The notes under the pieces: model-generated
The model's database searches: none
Seen by the model: only the letters and a program-made list of their open reading frames with translations
What the model was told of the DNA's origin: nothing
Part shown: positions 12,148 through 24,173 of the stretch, piece after piece
Layout: every line of letters begins with the position of its first letter
Position numbering within the stretch: position 1 is the stretch's first letter
Position numbers and translations under genes: made by a program
Assembly (NCBI GenBank): GCA_024305745.1
Contig: JAHRBS010000010.1
Location: 3,879,076 to 3,943,075 of the forward strand
Reading direction: 5' to 3'
Length of the DNA: 64,000 nucleotides
Origin: Polyporus tsugae
Taxonomy: Eukaryota > Basidiomycota > Agaricomycetes > Polyporales > Polyporaceae

Positions 12148-14184
12148 ATGCATAGGCGAAGGAAGACAGCAGGGCCGAGACGGGGGTTGGTGCTGGTGGC
12201 CCAAGTAAAAGCGAGCGGGGAGGTGGGTGCCCGGTGCAAGCAAGCTGCAAGTCCGTGCCCCGCGGGGTCGTGGTGGGCTGCAGCTCAGATCCAGTCCCGA
12301 TCGCATCGAGATCCGGCGAGGGAGAGACCCGGGACACTGCCCGCAACGGCGACTGCAACCAGCTTTTGGCACACTCCGTTCGACCTCGGACGCACTCGTC
12401 AGGCAGCACAAGTCGTCTTAGCATGGTGGTGCGATGAGCTCCTTCAGTCATGGATCCTCGCTGACGTGCTGCGTCTCCAGATACCGTCTTGGCTGCCGCA
12501 AGAAGTCCTTCTGACCATCTTCAGGTTCACCGAACCCCCTTCACGTCTCTACCTACCCGATATACGCACAGGTCCAAGAAATCCTTGGCTAATCTCTCTC
12601 GCGACTAAGAAAGCTCTCATTCTCGTCTCCAAAGCATGGGCTGCCCCCGTCACCGAGTTTCTCTACTCCCACATCGTCCTTAGGAGAATGGGCCAGATTT
12701 CCGCACTCGCCCACACCTTCCGCGCGGCTGGAAACAAAACCCTTCCCAATCTTGTGCGCTCCCTGCATCTCGATATGTGTGTTGTCCTAACCCACTGCGC
12801 TGATGTCGTCCGCCAAGACTTCCAATACATCCTCAGCCAGTCTACAATGCTCCTCGCCTTCACTTTCAATCCCCATCCCCATCCTCCATTCGACTATGAG
12901 TGTGGTCCCCCTCCTGGACAGCTTCTATCAGAACCTACTGCCTTCAACCCAACTTGGATACTTGACTTCGGCCATGAGTGCGCTGGCAGTCTCCTTGCCC
13001 GACTCCTCAACTCCCGCCTTCTGACCTTGTCCCTCGGTCTCTCCATCGATGAGGGCAGTTTTAGCTCTCTCCCACAAATTCTTTCCTCCACGCCGCACCT
13101 CACCGACCTCGACCTCGGCCAAATCCTCCCAGGATCCAGCAATGTCCTTCCCGACCCATGGGCGACCCTCCCCGATCTGTTCTTTCCCGAGCTCAAGTCA
13201 CCTTCCATCTACTGCGACTCTCGGCCATTCGTCCAATACGTCACCACACAATGGACCATGCCGCGCCTCGTGTATCTCTACTGCAAAGACCACATCCCCA
13301 TGCGTCTCCTCACAGCCCACGGGAGGCAGCTGACCTACCTCCACTTCATCTACTCCGACTGGGATTCCCCTTACCCCTCCGCAAACACCCTCCTTCTACC
13401 GCGGTTGTACGACCTCTGTCCACGCATCTCCCATCTCGTCGTCCGCCTCAGGTTTGAGGAACGCACCGCGCTCAACCTCAACTCCCCCACCCTCCGCTAC
13501 CTCGACCTTATCCACAAGCCCTCCGTCGCCGCCTACCGCGCAATCGCCCTCGCGCCCACCGCTCATGCCCCGCAGCTCACGAAAGTCCGCATGGTCATGA
13601 CCCCGTGCGACTTCTTCCCGCTGCATTTCCACCCCTCGCACATGCCGGGCTCGGACCGCGCGCTCGAGGACCTCTCAGATATACCCGGTGCACGCGACTC
13701 GGACGAGCGCGCCGACTGGCTGATGCTCACGACGGGCGGGATCGAAGCATGGTGCCCGGAGGGGCGCGTGCGGCAGCACGCATGGGCGGTCGCGCTCGAC
13801 GAGCTCTGCGAGGGGACCCTGCCTCCTGGCGCGGTGGGAGATCCCAGGATTCCGGACGACGACGAGACGGACTCGGAGGGCGTGTACGAGTACGAGTCGC
13901 TCCCTGTGAGTCCCGTGGAATCGGACACGGACGATTCGGACGGCGATGGCGCAGAGGATGGAGGCGACGACGCCGGTGAGATGGAGGATACGTGTTCGGC
14001 GGAGGACGGCTTGGATTCGGATATGGAGCGCGAATGGTTCGAGGTGGAGCGGGAGATGCCCCCGTACCCGAACAAGGTCGCGTTTGTCGACGACCCTCTG
14101 GACTCGAGCCGGGGCCAGTACGACCGCGAAACGATACTCGAACGCTTTTCCCAGAGCCAGCTTGGAGACTTCCTTCTGGAATGA
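12148..14184 (+). CDS. F-box protein, leucine-rich-repeat-like body
   Basis: A single open frame of 678 residues. The F-box begins at ~112 (IPSWLPQEVLLTIFRFTEPP, then KKALILVSKAWAAPVTEFLYSHIVL) and is followed by irregular leucine-rich segments (LTDLDLGQIL, LRYLDLIHK) and an acidic linker before a conserved end, FVDDPLDSSRGQYDRETIL...LGDFLLE. F-box proteins recruit substrates to SCF ubiquitin ligases; this type is greatly expanded in Agaricomycetes. The first ~110 residues have an odd composition and no match in the paralogue at 14,990, which starts directly at the F-box, so the true start may be a short upstream exon spliced to the AG at ~12,480. No in-frame Met lies between 12,148 and the F-box. 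Confidence 0.75.
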   Translation: MHRRRKTAGPRRGLVLVAQVKASGEVGARCKQAASPCPAGSWWAAAQIQSRSHRDPARERPGTLPATATATSFWHTPFDLGRTRQAAQVVLAWWCDELLQSWILADVLRLQIPSWLPQEVLLTIFRFTEPPSRLYLPDIRTGPRNPWLISLATKKALILVSKAWAAPVTEFLYSHIVLRRMGQISALAHTFRAAGNKTLPNLVRSLHLDMCVVLTHCADVVRQDFQYILSQSTMLLAFTFNPHPHPPFDYECGPPPGQLLSEPTAFNPTWILDFGHECAGSLLARLLNSRLLTLSLGLSIDEGSFSSLPQILSSTPHLTDLDLGQILPGSSNVLPDPWATLPDLFFPELKSPSIYCDSRPFVQYVTTQWTMPRLVYLYCKDHIPMRLLTAHGRQLTYLHFIYSDWDSPYPSANTLLLPRLYDLCPRISHLVVRLRFEERTALNLNSPTLRYLDLIHKPSVAAYRAIALAPTAHAPQLTKVRMVMTPCDFFPLHFHPSHMPGSDRALEDLSDIPGARDSDERADWLMLTTGGIEAWCPEGRVRQHAWAVALDELCEGTLPPGAVGDPRIPDDDETDSEGVYEYESLPVSPVESDTDDSDGDGAEDGGDDAGEMEDTCSAEDGLDSDMEREWFEVEREMPPYPNKVAFVDDPLDSSRGQYDRETILERFSQSQLGDFLLE

Positions 14185-14339
14185 CGGTCATGGGTGTCGC
14201 TCGTCTCGATTGGATGCGGTATTTGTGGGGGGGCTCGTGTCTGCCAATATTTACATGTACTGCTACATATCGTCCACGCCGCGCATTGTCCTGTGGTAAG
14301 TCCGGATCAACCTATAGATACGGTCAGCTACCACCCCGG

Positions 14340-14762
14340 GGACAATCGGTGCTACTCCCCGCTCATCTCATTCATGAAGAGCTGTACGACGGTGGCAGCA
14401 TCCCCTCGTTGTACAGTCACAAGCCCGAGTCCAAGGCCACGCCCCGAGCGGGCGGACCCTCCCTCAGCCCCTCGTCCTGTCCCCTCGCTCCTTGCCCATG
14501 AGCGACTGCATGAAGATGAAGCAGACTTTGCGCTAAAGACAACACCTCGTCCGGTGCGCGGCTCGACCCAGGCCTGTCGTGATGCGACCGACGAGCGAGG
14601 AGGCCCGCGCCCGTATAATCGCTGCCAGTCGCGTTCTCTCTATCTCCCGGGTACGCGGCGGAGGCCCCGTTCTCCGAGAGTGCGCCGGTGCTAGACGCCA
14701 CGTTCACCCTGCTGGCGGAGATCGAGACCACAGGTCCGAGTGCGGACATGGCGACGGAAGCC
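14340..14762 (-). pseudogene. Inverted fragment of the membrane-protein gene tail
   Basis: Read on the minus strand this matches the last exon of the gene at 5610: SALGPVVSISASRVNVASSTGAL, GSDYTGAGLLARRSHHD, SRAPDEVLSLAQSLLH, LDSGL. The Arg codon after DSGL (CGA in the parent) is TGA here (14,417-14,419), a C-to-T change that stops the frame before the conserved LYNEGMLPPSYSSS end, although the DNA for it remains. Similarity runs on past the parent's stop codon. No ectodomain or helix exons are present, so it is a dead 3' fragment lodged between the two F-box genes. Confidence 0.8.
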
Positions 14763-14989
14763 GGGGATAACGAACGAGCGGGGTACAGATGTAAAGCAGG
14801 CAGAGCAGGGTGACAGTCTACAGATGGTCAGCCATGGTCAGCCTCAGTCGAGCGGAGGACAGATCTTCAGATTTGCTCGCGATGATGAACGTTTGAACTT
14901 TTAGTTCTTGACTCGTAGCTATTAATTTGGTCACACTTTCCCTCCGTCTGCTGACGTTCAGAGGAGAGTACGTGCAGCCTCAGGCTCCG

Positions 14990-16734
14990 ATGTCGACACC
15001 CTCGCTTCCCCATGAAGTCCTTATCAACATATTTACCTACACTCAGCCGCCTCCTTACCGCCACGACCCCTTCATCGGTCATGGCCCACGAATTCCTTGG
15101 CTTCAAACGTTGCGAACGAAGAAGGCCCTCGTTCTCGTATGCCGATTGTGGTCTGCGCCCGCCACGGAGCTCCTCTACTCGGACATCGTCCTTAGAAGAA
15201 TGGGCCAGATCTCTGCTCTCGCTAATACCCTCCGCTCAGACGAGAAACAGACCCTCGCCAGGCTGGTCCGCGCCATCCGTATCCACTCGTGTGTCGTATT
15301 GACGCACTGCGCGGACGTCGTTCGTGAAGCTGACTTCGAATTTATCATCTCCCAGTGCACTGCACTTCTCTCCTTTGCTTTCCACCCACATCCGAGTCCG
15401 GGGTTCGGCTGCTCTCATGGCCCGGCTCTGGACAACTTCCGCTCGAATATGCTGCCTTCAATCCGAACTGGATACTGGACTGTGGGTCTGGCCGCGCTGG
15501 AAGCCTCCTCGCCCAACGGCTTGCCTCTGGCATGCACAGTTTCCACTGTGGTCTTGCCATCGATGACCGCCAGTTGGGCTCCCTTGTCCATATCCTTTCT
15601 TGCGCACCACATCTCACTTCCCTCTCCCTCGGAAACATTCCACCAGCGCGGCATTGCTTGTTACCAGTCTCTGGCCCGTCCTCGCCGCTTCTGAACCTCG
15701 TCTTCCCCGCGCTTGCCACTCTTTCTATCCATTGTGATCATGACTCCAATCCCTCATTCATCGACTATATCCGCACGCAGTGGACCATGCCTCGTCTTGC
15801 CTCTCTGATACTCTCATATTGCCCCATCTCCTTCCTCGCCGCCCACGGCTCGAAGCTGTCCTACCTCAACGCAGGGTACATGGTCGGCGCAACAGAGCTC
15901 CTTGCACGCCTCCACGAGCTCTGCCCCTCCATCGTCCATCTCGTCTTCGCGAGCCCAACTCGGAACCCGGAGGTCCTCGACATCAACTCGCCCACCCTCC
16001 GCTACCTCGACCTCTTCAAGTTCGATCCACACACGTCTGTTTCCATCTACAGATCCCTCACCCTCAGCGAGACGACGCGCGCGCCCCAGCTCAGAAAAGT
16101 CCGGATGCTGTCCGATCTCGCGATACCCTACGCCGACCTCTGCTGCCACCCCGAGCTCATGCCAGGCTCCCAGCGCGCGGCGGTCGAGGACGTCTCGGGC
16201 GAACCGGGCGCGCGCGAGTCGGACAAGCTCGCCGACTGGTTCCTGCACACGTCCGGCGGGATTGTGCACACGCTCCCCGACGGCCTGCGCCGAGTCCGCC
16301 AGCACTCGTGGGCGCTCGTGCACGACGCCGTCGTGCCTCGCGAGAACATCAGGGACCCCAGAATACCGGTCAGAGACGAGGCGGACTCGGAGGACGAGGA
16401 CGAGTTCCAGTGCGGCGACCCGTCCATTTTGTTGTCGCAGTACCCAGACTCCGAGGGGGCGGATACAGAGTCGGAGGCAGATGACGATGTCGAGGATGTC
16501 AGCTGCGGGGACGTAAATGGTGGCGAGGAGGGTCATGCGCCTGAAGAGTTGGACTCGGGCTCCGATTCGGACATGACGCGTGCGACGCTTCGACGGTGGA
16601 GTCCGCGGACTGCCACTTGGTCCTTCCCCGCATTTGTGGACGACGCCCTGGATTCGAGCCGAGGGCAGTACGATCGCACAGCCATACTCCAGCGACTCTC
16701 TCAAAGCCAGCTTGGTGACTACCTCTTGGACTGA
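14990..16734 (+). pseudogene. F-box gene paralogue with one frameshift
   Basis: The F-box half (MSTPSLPHEVLINIFTYTQPP, KKALVLVCRLWSAPATELLYSDIVLRRMGQISALA) runs in one frame from 14,990. The remainder (GQLPLEYAAFNPNWILDCG... FVDDALDSSRGQYDRTAIL, LGDYLLD) runs in another frame to 16,734. Alignment with the neighbour at 12,148 places the shift between ~15,395 and ~15,440, where FDYECGPPPGQL is expected. The two frames overlap and no intron of usable size fits, so one base is missing (or two are extra). The rest of the protein is intact, so the loss is recent, or it is a sequencing error. Confidence 0.75.
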
Positions 16735-17225
16735 GTTCGTGCCGCTGGCTATGGATGGAGATGAATTTCCCTTGCAAGGCATCCGACCTAGTCATGTAGT
16801 ACGTCAATGCACTATTCAGGATGCAGTACGACCCGCAAAGGCTTAATCTTTCGCGAACGTCCTGACTCTGGACTTGGGTTGTGCCGGTGACGCGACAACT
16901 GTGTGCATCGAGACGGGTGCCTTTCATGCATCTTCATTGCTACATAACGTGTACATCGCCATAATAATACATTACGTAGAACACCCGCCAGTGCCCCATG
17001 AACTGCGACCGAAAAAACGAGACCGTCCAAGCCAAAGAAACACACGAGAAACACGCACAAAGCTGCATCAGCTCCCAATCGGTTCCCAGTTCTCTCCGAA
17101 GCCGTTGGTCCAAGCGTGCGGGGCGTCATGTTGTGCATTACAGCCCGCGCGTGCACGTGTGCTCCTGAACCCATCCGTCCCCCTCCATCGGCGCGTCCGT
17201 CAGTCACTGGCAAAACGTGAAGCGC
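16735..17225. other. Intergenic, convergent 3' ends
   Basis: The F-box pseudogene and the ribosomal protein gene end towards each other. No gene or RNA structure was recognised in these ~490 bp. Confidence 0.6.
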
Positions 17226-18118
17226 CTAGTAGAGACGGATGGGCTTGCCCATGGTCGCCTTGATGTGGAGCAACTTGACGTTCTGCCAGTTTTTCTTGAG
17301 GAGCGACACGAGGAAGTTGATGCCTGCGCGCAATGTCAGCATATGGCAGAACCTAGCGTGAAGGACAAAGCGTACTAAGCATGACGTTGGCAAGAACCTG
17401 GTCGTCGGACATCTGGACGTGGCCGACGGCGACGCCCAAGCAGAGGATCTTCTTGAGCTGGAACTTGATGGTCGAGCGAACCTCAATAAGCTTGTTCTGG
17501 AGATCCTCGGCGTGCGAGACGGGGGTCGGGAACTTGCCAGCTGCAGGAGGACAGGTTAGCATGGTCCGGGAGAGGGTCAGGACGCGAACGTACCCCTTGA
17601 GAGACCGGGACCAAGCAAACGGGGGATCTGCTTGATGAGGGTGTCGGAGGCCAAGAAAGCGTTGTACTGCTTGGCAAGCTTCTTGACAAGCTTCTTGTTC
17701 TTGTTGAGCTTCTTCAAGTCGTCGACGGACTTGTACTCAAGGTCGATCTGCTTAGCGCGGTCGATGTCGGTGGCATCTGCGAGAATGCAGATGGACATGC
17801 GGGGGCGGGGGACGTGGGGGAGCCTGCGTTGGTCGCGCGAGTTGGCGCTGCGGCAGAAGGGGGATAACGGAAAGGAAAAACTCACTTGACGGTGCCCGAG
17901 AAACGCTTGTCGCGCTGGGGGTTGTAGTTCTTGAGGCCAATCTGGAGCTCGACGGTCTCTACAAAGTTGCGCTTCTTCTCGCCTAAAGCTTCGGTGAGGA
18001 GGTCCTGGATGGAGCCCCGCATGCTGAGAGCTTGCTTCCGCCGCTGTGCGCGCATTGCGAAGCACACCGTTGTCAGTATCGTGGGCGATGCTGGGGTCGA
18101 CGGCAGCACGCACCTCAT
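17226..18118 (-). CDS. RPL10A: 60S ribosomal protein uL1 (L10a/L1)
   Basis: Exons 18118-18114, 18023-17886, 17823-17594, 17540-17376 and 17323-17226 give 211 residues, the usual length. Clear matches are [93 protein letters not shown] and the end [15 protein letters not shown]...TMGKPIRLY. The protein binds 28S rRNA at the L1 stalk and helps release deacylated tRNA from the E site. The start codon sits in a 5-nt first exon (ATGAG), typical for ribosomal protein genes; splicing gives [15 protein letters not shown]. All phases close exactly. This is a housekeeping gene, so the unique arm extends at least this far. Confidence 0.97.
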
Positions 18119-18423
18119 GCTTTTGGATGGGATGGGTGGAGTCTTGAGGGCTGTTCGCGGTTGGAGATACGTCTCTCGTTGCCCCCGTCCACAAATCTTT
18201 GGCCTGTGGCTGCCGTGGGAATCAACTGTATAGCGTGACACACCGTGACGGACCTCACCGGCGAGCCGCGGTCCGTGTCTCCGACTTGACCTCCATGTGG
18301 CGGTGACGCAACTGCCCAGCAAAAGTAGTCTTTTAAAGTAGTCGGGCCCCAGTACATCCGGCAGGCCGACCAAACGGACACACTAAATTCAATTCAGGTG
18401 AGAGTTCAGCACATGCTCTCATA

Positions 18424-19282
18424 TTATGCTCCGTGCATCTCACCACCAGTGCAGCGCACGAGCTTCCGGTCGAGCATACGGCCGAGCGTTCCTCCCACGT
18501 TCAGTGCCATACCGTGCTCGTCGAGGGTTAGGTGAGTATCGTCCGAGAACATTTTGCAATTATATGTACTTACAATGCGACACTTACAGTCCAGTATCTG
18601 GCCGAGAGATGCGTTCCCAGGTCTTGGGAACGCCGTCACGCTCAAGCTTCCCATCGTCATCGGAATCGGCGAAAGCCTCGACTGGGTGTCCACCCTCTCA
18701 AAGAGGGATCTTCCCAGGTGCGTGAAGCTGCTGAAGCGTCTATGTCATTGTGGAGAGGCGGCTTGGGGTTGTTGAGTTCCCGTCTACCGTTGCCGTCCGC
18801 GCGCGACGCGGCGGTCGTCTCTGTCATCTGGTTTCCGGCATAGCCTTTGGGTTAGTAGCGTTGACAATAGCCGGACTGGACTGCTTGCGTAGGTGATGTG
18901 ACCCGTTGTCTGCTGCCAAGGATGAGGGAATGGACGTCATCTGGCTTACTCGGGACTAGCATGTGTGGAATGTTAGAGTTAACGCCTCTGATGCACTCTG
19001 AGTCTCCTATGAATGTCCCCGCCATGGCCTCTGCGGCACTGCTGCACTCACCATCGAGCTCAGTGGTGTGCTGTCGGGCAAGGGTACGCGAGGTACCATA
19101 TACAGCGCGACCGGGTCTCCGAAGTCTCCGTTCAAATGGCTATCGCTGCTGTTGACCACATTGAACTGGGAAGCGGCCATATCCGGCAGCCCGCGGGATA
19201 CACTCCTGATGCTGGCATCGCGCTGGTGGCTCGGGGGCGCTGCGGCCTCGCGTGCGCGTATGTATGCTCTCGATAGAAGCAC
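18424..19282 (-). other. Possible minus-strand coding remnants; region otherwise unassigned
   Basis: Between the ribosomal gene start (18,118) and the glycosyltransferase (19,790) three minus-strand pieces look mildly coding: MAASQFNVVNSSDSHLNGDF and VALYMVPRVPLPDSTPLSSM (~19,040-19,175), MTETTAASRADGNGRRELNN from ~18,827, and MALNVGGTLGRMLDRKLVRC ending at 18,424. I could not connect them into one phased chain and recognise no family. Confidence 0.18.
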
Positions 19283-19789
19283 GATGGAGGTCGGCTCCTG
19301 GGTGGGGATTGTAAGGGTGGGATTTGAAAGGGAAAGAGGACGAATGTGGACGCTTTCCTGCGATCACATTCCGTATCCGATTATCCAAGGACTAGATATA
19401 GAGCTAGAGATGCTCTACTAGTCTATGATATGAGTACGCAGCTTTCCAGAGAGGGGCAATGGAAGCGTACAGTCGCGCGATAAACATGATAACGCGCTAC
19501 CCACTTCGCGCATTACCCAACCCGCGAGAACCCGTGCGTGCAGTGCGAAGATACAGTCAGTCTCGGCTGCAACCTTATGCTCGAGGATTCAGGGACCGAG
19601 AACAGGATTACTAACCAGCGCCCTTGGCAGGCATGGACGGCAGAAACGCAACCTTCAAACATGTACTATCGACCGTTTGTGTCCATGGGTTCCCCCAGCC
19701 GGAGGACCGTATCACGACAAGTGAAGTAGAGCGGTCGATAGCCCCACTTACATATAGTCCTCCGCGCGAGCCGTGCAGCCCCGGCAGCC

Positions 19790-22700
19790 ATGGACTACGA
19801 CCGCTACGATGCCTTCCTCCACCACATCTTCAAACAGACGCAAGGCGATGCCTGGTTCCGTCCCAATGAGGACAATATCGCTGTAGGTGTCGCTCTCCGC
19901 GTCGAGAGCGGCGAGTATCGCCTGTTCCCCTACGAGGACCTCGGGCTCGAACCCTTCGAGGCCGCCGTGCGGGTCCTCAATCCGGCAGTCGCTGTCAAGG
20001 TTCGCAGTGCAGCTGTCCACGCGGCGTTCGTTGAAGTGTGGGTCTTGTTGTCATCTTTCATGAGCCAGAGATAGTGGATACTAACCGGATCATCATCGCA
20101 GCGGACCGGAAGACAAGTCGATTTACATAGACGCAAACACGCGCATTCAGGTGTTGGATACTATGGTCGACCTGCCGACCGCAGACAAGGAGCAGAGCGC
20201 GGCTTTTATCGTGAGTGTCCTACCTTAGGCTCGTGTACGTGTTTCATCTATCCTGGAGCACGAGTATGCCCAGAACACTTCCGTGATGCAACCTGGGTGT
20301 AATGACGATGTGCGGCGATTATATGCCCTCAGACGGTTTCTGCTCATCAGCGCAAACAAACGTCGTGAGCGCGGCGTCCCGCGATCTTCTGGGATCATAT
20401 GCTTCATTCTTTCGTTCTCTGACGTTCAGAGACGCTCACCACGTTCTCGGCTTCTGCCTATCACGTTCCTGCGCATACCTTGTGTCTGTTGGTTGGGTTG
20501 CTCAAGGCAGTCGGAGGGGCGGAATGATCGGGGTCGAAGTCAGCGCACCGGCGCATATACGGACGAGGGCAGGATGGCCGTGGATGGCAGTGATGCCCTC
20601 TGGTGCTCTGCGCCCACGACCAACCGCTTTCGACGACCATTTGCGCGACTCGATGTAGTTTGTGCTTTAACTTTGGCCTTGTTTAGGTTGTGCATGCACA
20701 ACGGTCTCGAGTGCTCCACGTTTCACCGTTTACATATGTTTTGCTCACAAACCTTTTGACCTCGTTCAGCGTGATGAGCGCGTCCTGGTGGTATGGTCGC
20801 ACTCGATTGACACCATCGTCCCGACCTGCCATGACTTCGAGGATCGCCTCATCAAGCTACTCTGGCGTTCTCGCCGCGCAACCTCGGGCTCACATGCGAC
20901 GAGCTTGAGTAGTCGTCCGGCCAGTGTGAATGGTGAGCACCTCTTATCTAACGTTCATGCTCCCGCCTCTTTGTCGTCGGCACCGGCCCTGGGTATATGT
21001 ATGTCGTCTTCTAGTCCTGTCAACCTACCCATATTTGCCTCGCGCCCGTGCCGTACACCTTCCCATTTCTGTGATCGCCCCTACACCCGCCTTCCATTGA
21101 CGTTGCGTTCCTCGCCGCGGCGTTTTCCCTTTCCTGTATCGTATGGCGTCGAGTCATCGCGCTATCTCCCTCCCCTGCGACTTCTCCACCATCCACCCTA
21201 TGGCCTATGGCCGGTGCTGACGGTATGACTCGGTATCTTCCACAGAGTCGGTCTCGGGCCACTCCACGCAACATCTGAACACCCAGGCGTCGTCCAACCA
21301 ACTGCGTCGCAGTTCCCTGCCCGCCCTCGGCACTCCGGGTAGGGCCACCCCGCGCGGGGTTTTCGTGGGCTCAGGTGGCGTGCTCGGCATGAGTGCGGAC
21401 GACCTCGCGCTGGATCACGGAATTGCGCTCAACGAAAAGGGGGCCGCCCCCTCCGGCCCTATCATAAAGACCAAGCGAACATGGTGGGGCGGGAAGAAGA
21501 CGGTGACGATAGAACTCAGCGACGGAGATGTCGAGGCGGGTCCGGAGCCGAGGAGGGCTGTGCTTTTGGCTCCCTTCTATAATGGGCTCGCGGCGGGGTT
21601 AAGCACATGTGAGTCGTCGATACTTTTCGTTTCCGTCCAGCGATGTAATCGCTTTGTTTGGTATTGGGAAGCTGACGGACGTACTTCTGTGCAGTTTTTA
21701 TCGGCCGTGGTGTGAACGTCCTGCTCCAGGAGTTTCAGCTCGACGGGAATTACATGCGGTTCGTGCTATGCGCGACCCTTCCCCTCACTTTCTGCGTATC
21801 CTGGGTAAGCCTTCCCCTGTGTACATGTGAATCCATTTCTGATGCAGTCCGCTCCGGTAGTTTTTTACGCTTCAGATAGTTCAGAACGTCTCCATGTGCA
21901 TCGGACCAGTTGGCCAATACCACAAGAACTCGAAGTACTACTCCGCCGTTCCCCCGCGTCCGAACAAGATCGTCGACAACAACCTGCCGCACATTACTAT
22001 TCAGATGCCGGTGTACAAGGAGAGTCTGGAGACCGTCTTGTGAGTACCTTTCCAGCTCAATTGACTTCGCGCACTAACGGCCACACGAAGGACACCCTCA
22101 ATCGAGTCGCTGAAGAGGGCCATGCAGACGTACGCCCGCCAGGGAGGCACCTCGACGATCTTCATCAACGATGATGGCCTCCGGCTCCTGTCCGTCGAAG
22201 AGCGCAATGCCCGCATCATTTTCTACGCCAACCACGGCATCGGCTGGGTCGCGCGTCCGAAGCACGACGACTCCTCGCCCGACGGCTTCAAGCGTGCCGG
22301 ACGGTTCAAGAAAGCATCGAACATGAACTACGCCCTCGCTCTGTCGCTGAAGGCGGAGAAGCATCTCGCGGACCTCGCGCGTGAGCGGGCGCACCCGTCG
22401 ACGGAGGGGACACCGTCGAGCTCCCCACGGACGGGAGAGGAGGTGCGGTACGGGATGCAGTACCGGAACCACGACGGCGAGGACCAGGGCGGCATCAACC
22501 GCGGCCAGGGGCAGCGCGTACGCACGCGCGCCGAGAGCGAGTCTGGCTCGCAGTTGGACACTTATGACGACCTGGAGGAGAAGGCGCTTCAGATGGCGAT
22601 CGACGAGGTGTACGAGGCCAGTGGGCGGCGGTTCCGTCCGTGGGCAGCGAACGGGCGCGCGTGCCGGTTGGGCGAGATCGTGCTGCTTGTGGACTCGGAC

Positions 22701-24173
22701 ACGGTTGTGCCCGAGGACTGTCTCAGAGACGCGGCGCGGGAGATGGCGGAGTGTCCGACGGTGGCGATCATACAGCACGAGTCGCACGTCATGCAGGTCG
22801 CGCATCACTATTTTGAGAACGGGATGGCGTACTTTACGCGCAGGATTCACAAGTGCATTTCTCTCGGTAAGTCGTCGTATGCGTCAGCGCTGGAGGTCTG
22901 GCCGTGTGACTGACATCGGCGACACAGGAGCTGCGAATGGCGAAGTCGCGCCTTTTGTCGGTCACAATGCGTTTTTGCGCTGGAAGGCGCTGCAAGATGC
23001 TGCCTTCGTCGACTCCGTTGATGGCCAGGAGAAGATTTGGTCTGAATCGAACGTGTCGGAGGACTTCGACATGGCGCTTCGTTTGCAGAGGCGCGGGTAC
23101 ATCATCCGGTGGGCAACGTACTCGCAGGGCGGCTTCAAGGAGGGTGTCTCGCTCACCGTCGACGACGAACTCAGCCGCTGGCAAAAGTACGCGTACGGTA
23201 AGCAATTACGTGCATGCTCCGCTCCATGTGGCCACTGAGGAAGGTGTTGTGCATAGGGTGTAATGAGCTGCTATTCAACCCGATTGTGCAGTGGTGGAGG
23301 AAGGGCCCAATCGCACAACAGATCCGCCAGTTCATGGGGTCGGGTGCGCCTCTCCACTACAAGTTCTCGATGATGGCGTACATGTTTTCGTACTGTGAGC
23401 TTTCTGTTCGTTTTGTGTGCTTGTATAGGCATCTCTGATGGTTATGTGCATGACAGACGGTATCTCTGCGGCGATCACAATCGGTATCCTGAACTATGTG
23501 CTACTCGGGTTTCAATTTCCGGTCGACGGCTTCTACCAGCACAGTTTTGAGGTCTGGCTTGCCGTTACCGTCGTGTTCTTTGGCTCTGGAAACGTCGGCT
23601 TTACGCTCCTTGAGTACCGTCTCGGCCATAAGCCCCTCGTGAGTGGCGTGGGATATGTGGGGAGGACGGTTCACTAACCAACTTTGCAGCTGAGCTCGAT
23701 GCTCGAGAACATTGCGTGGATTCCTTTCTTGTACGTCCTTTGACTGGTTATCGGTGGTCGGGTGACTGACTTCAGCGTGCAGTTTCTTCTTCTTTGGCGG
23801 ACTCTCGATTCCCGTCTCGCAGGCGATCTTGGCCCATTGCTTCTCGTATAACATGACGTGGGGCGCAACGAAGAAGGAAGTCGAGCGGTCAAACTTCTTC
23901 AAGGAAATACCCAAGATCTTCAAGCGCTTCTGGTTCCCATGGCTCCTTTCCTGGATTCTCATCGCTGGCATGGTCATCCTCAGCACACCCCTCGTCCCCA
24001 TTGAGTGGCGCGTTGACGGCTCCGCCTGGGCCGTTATCTTCCCCCTCGCCATCATAGCTGGCTCTCATATTCTCTTCCCTGTGCGTTCACTCTCATCTCA
24101 GTCCATTGCGCTCTCATGTTTACCGCTTTTCCAGATCATCCTCAACCCCTGGTTAATGGTCTTCTCGTACTGA
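19790..24173 (+). CDS. Membrane glycosyltransferase, family GT2 (processive type)
   Basis: Thirteen exons join in phase to 966 residues: 19790-20037, 20102-20210, 20770-20932, 21246-21608, 21695-21804, 21876-22039, 22091-22866, 22928-23197, 23257-23394, 23457-23638, 23690-23730, 23783-24080, 24135-24173. The cytosolic N-terminus (MDYDRYDAFLHHIFKQTQGD) is followed by a hydrophobic segment (~313-333), then the GT-A domain: ITIQMPVYKESLETVL, VDSDT (D587, D589), SEDFDMA (E689, D690) and ELSRW (R728, W729), corresponding to the D, DxD, ED and (Q/E)xxRW marks of cellulose/chitin synthase-like enzymes. Several C-terminal helices follow (for example GISAAITIGILNYVLLGF, FFFFFGGLSIP, ILNPWLMVFSY). It probably makes a wall or extracellular polysaccharide; the sugar cannot be told. 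Introns 2 (559 nt) and 3 (313 nt) are unusually long; the others are 50-90 nt. Confidence 0.93.
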
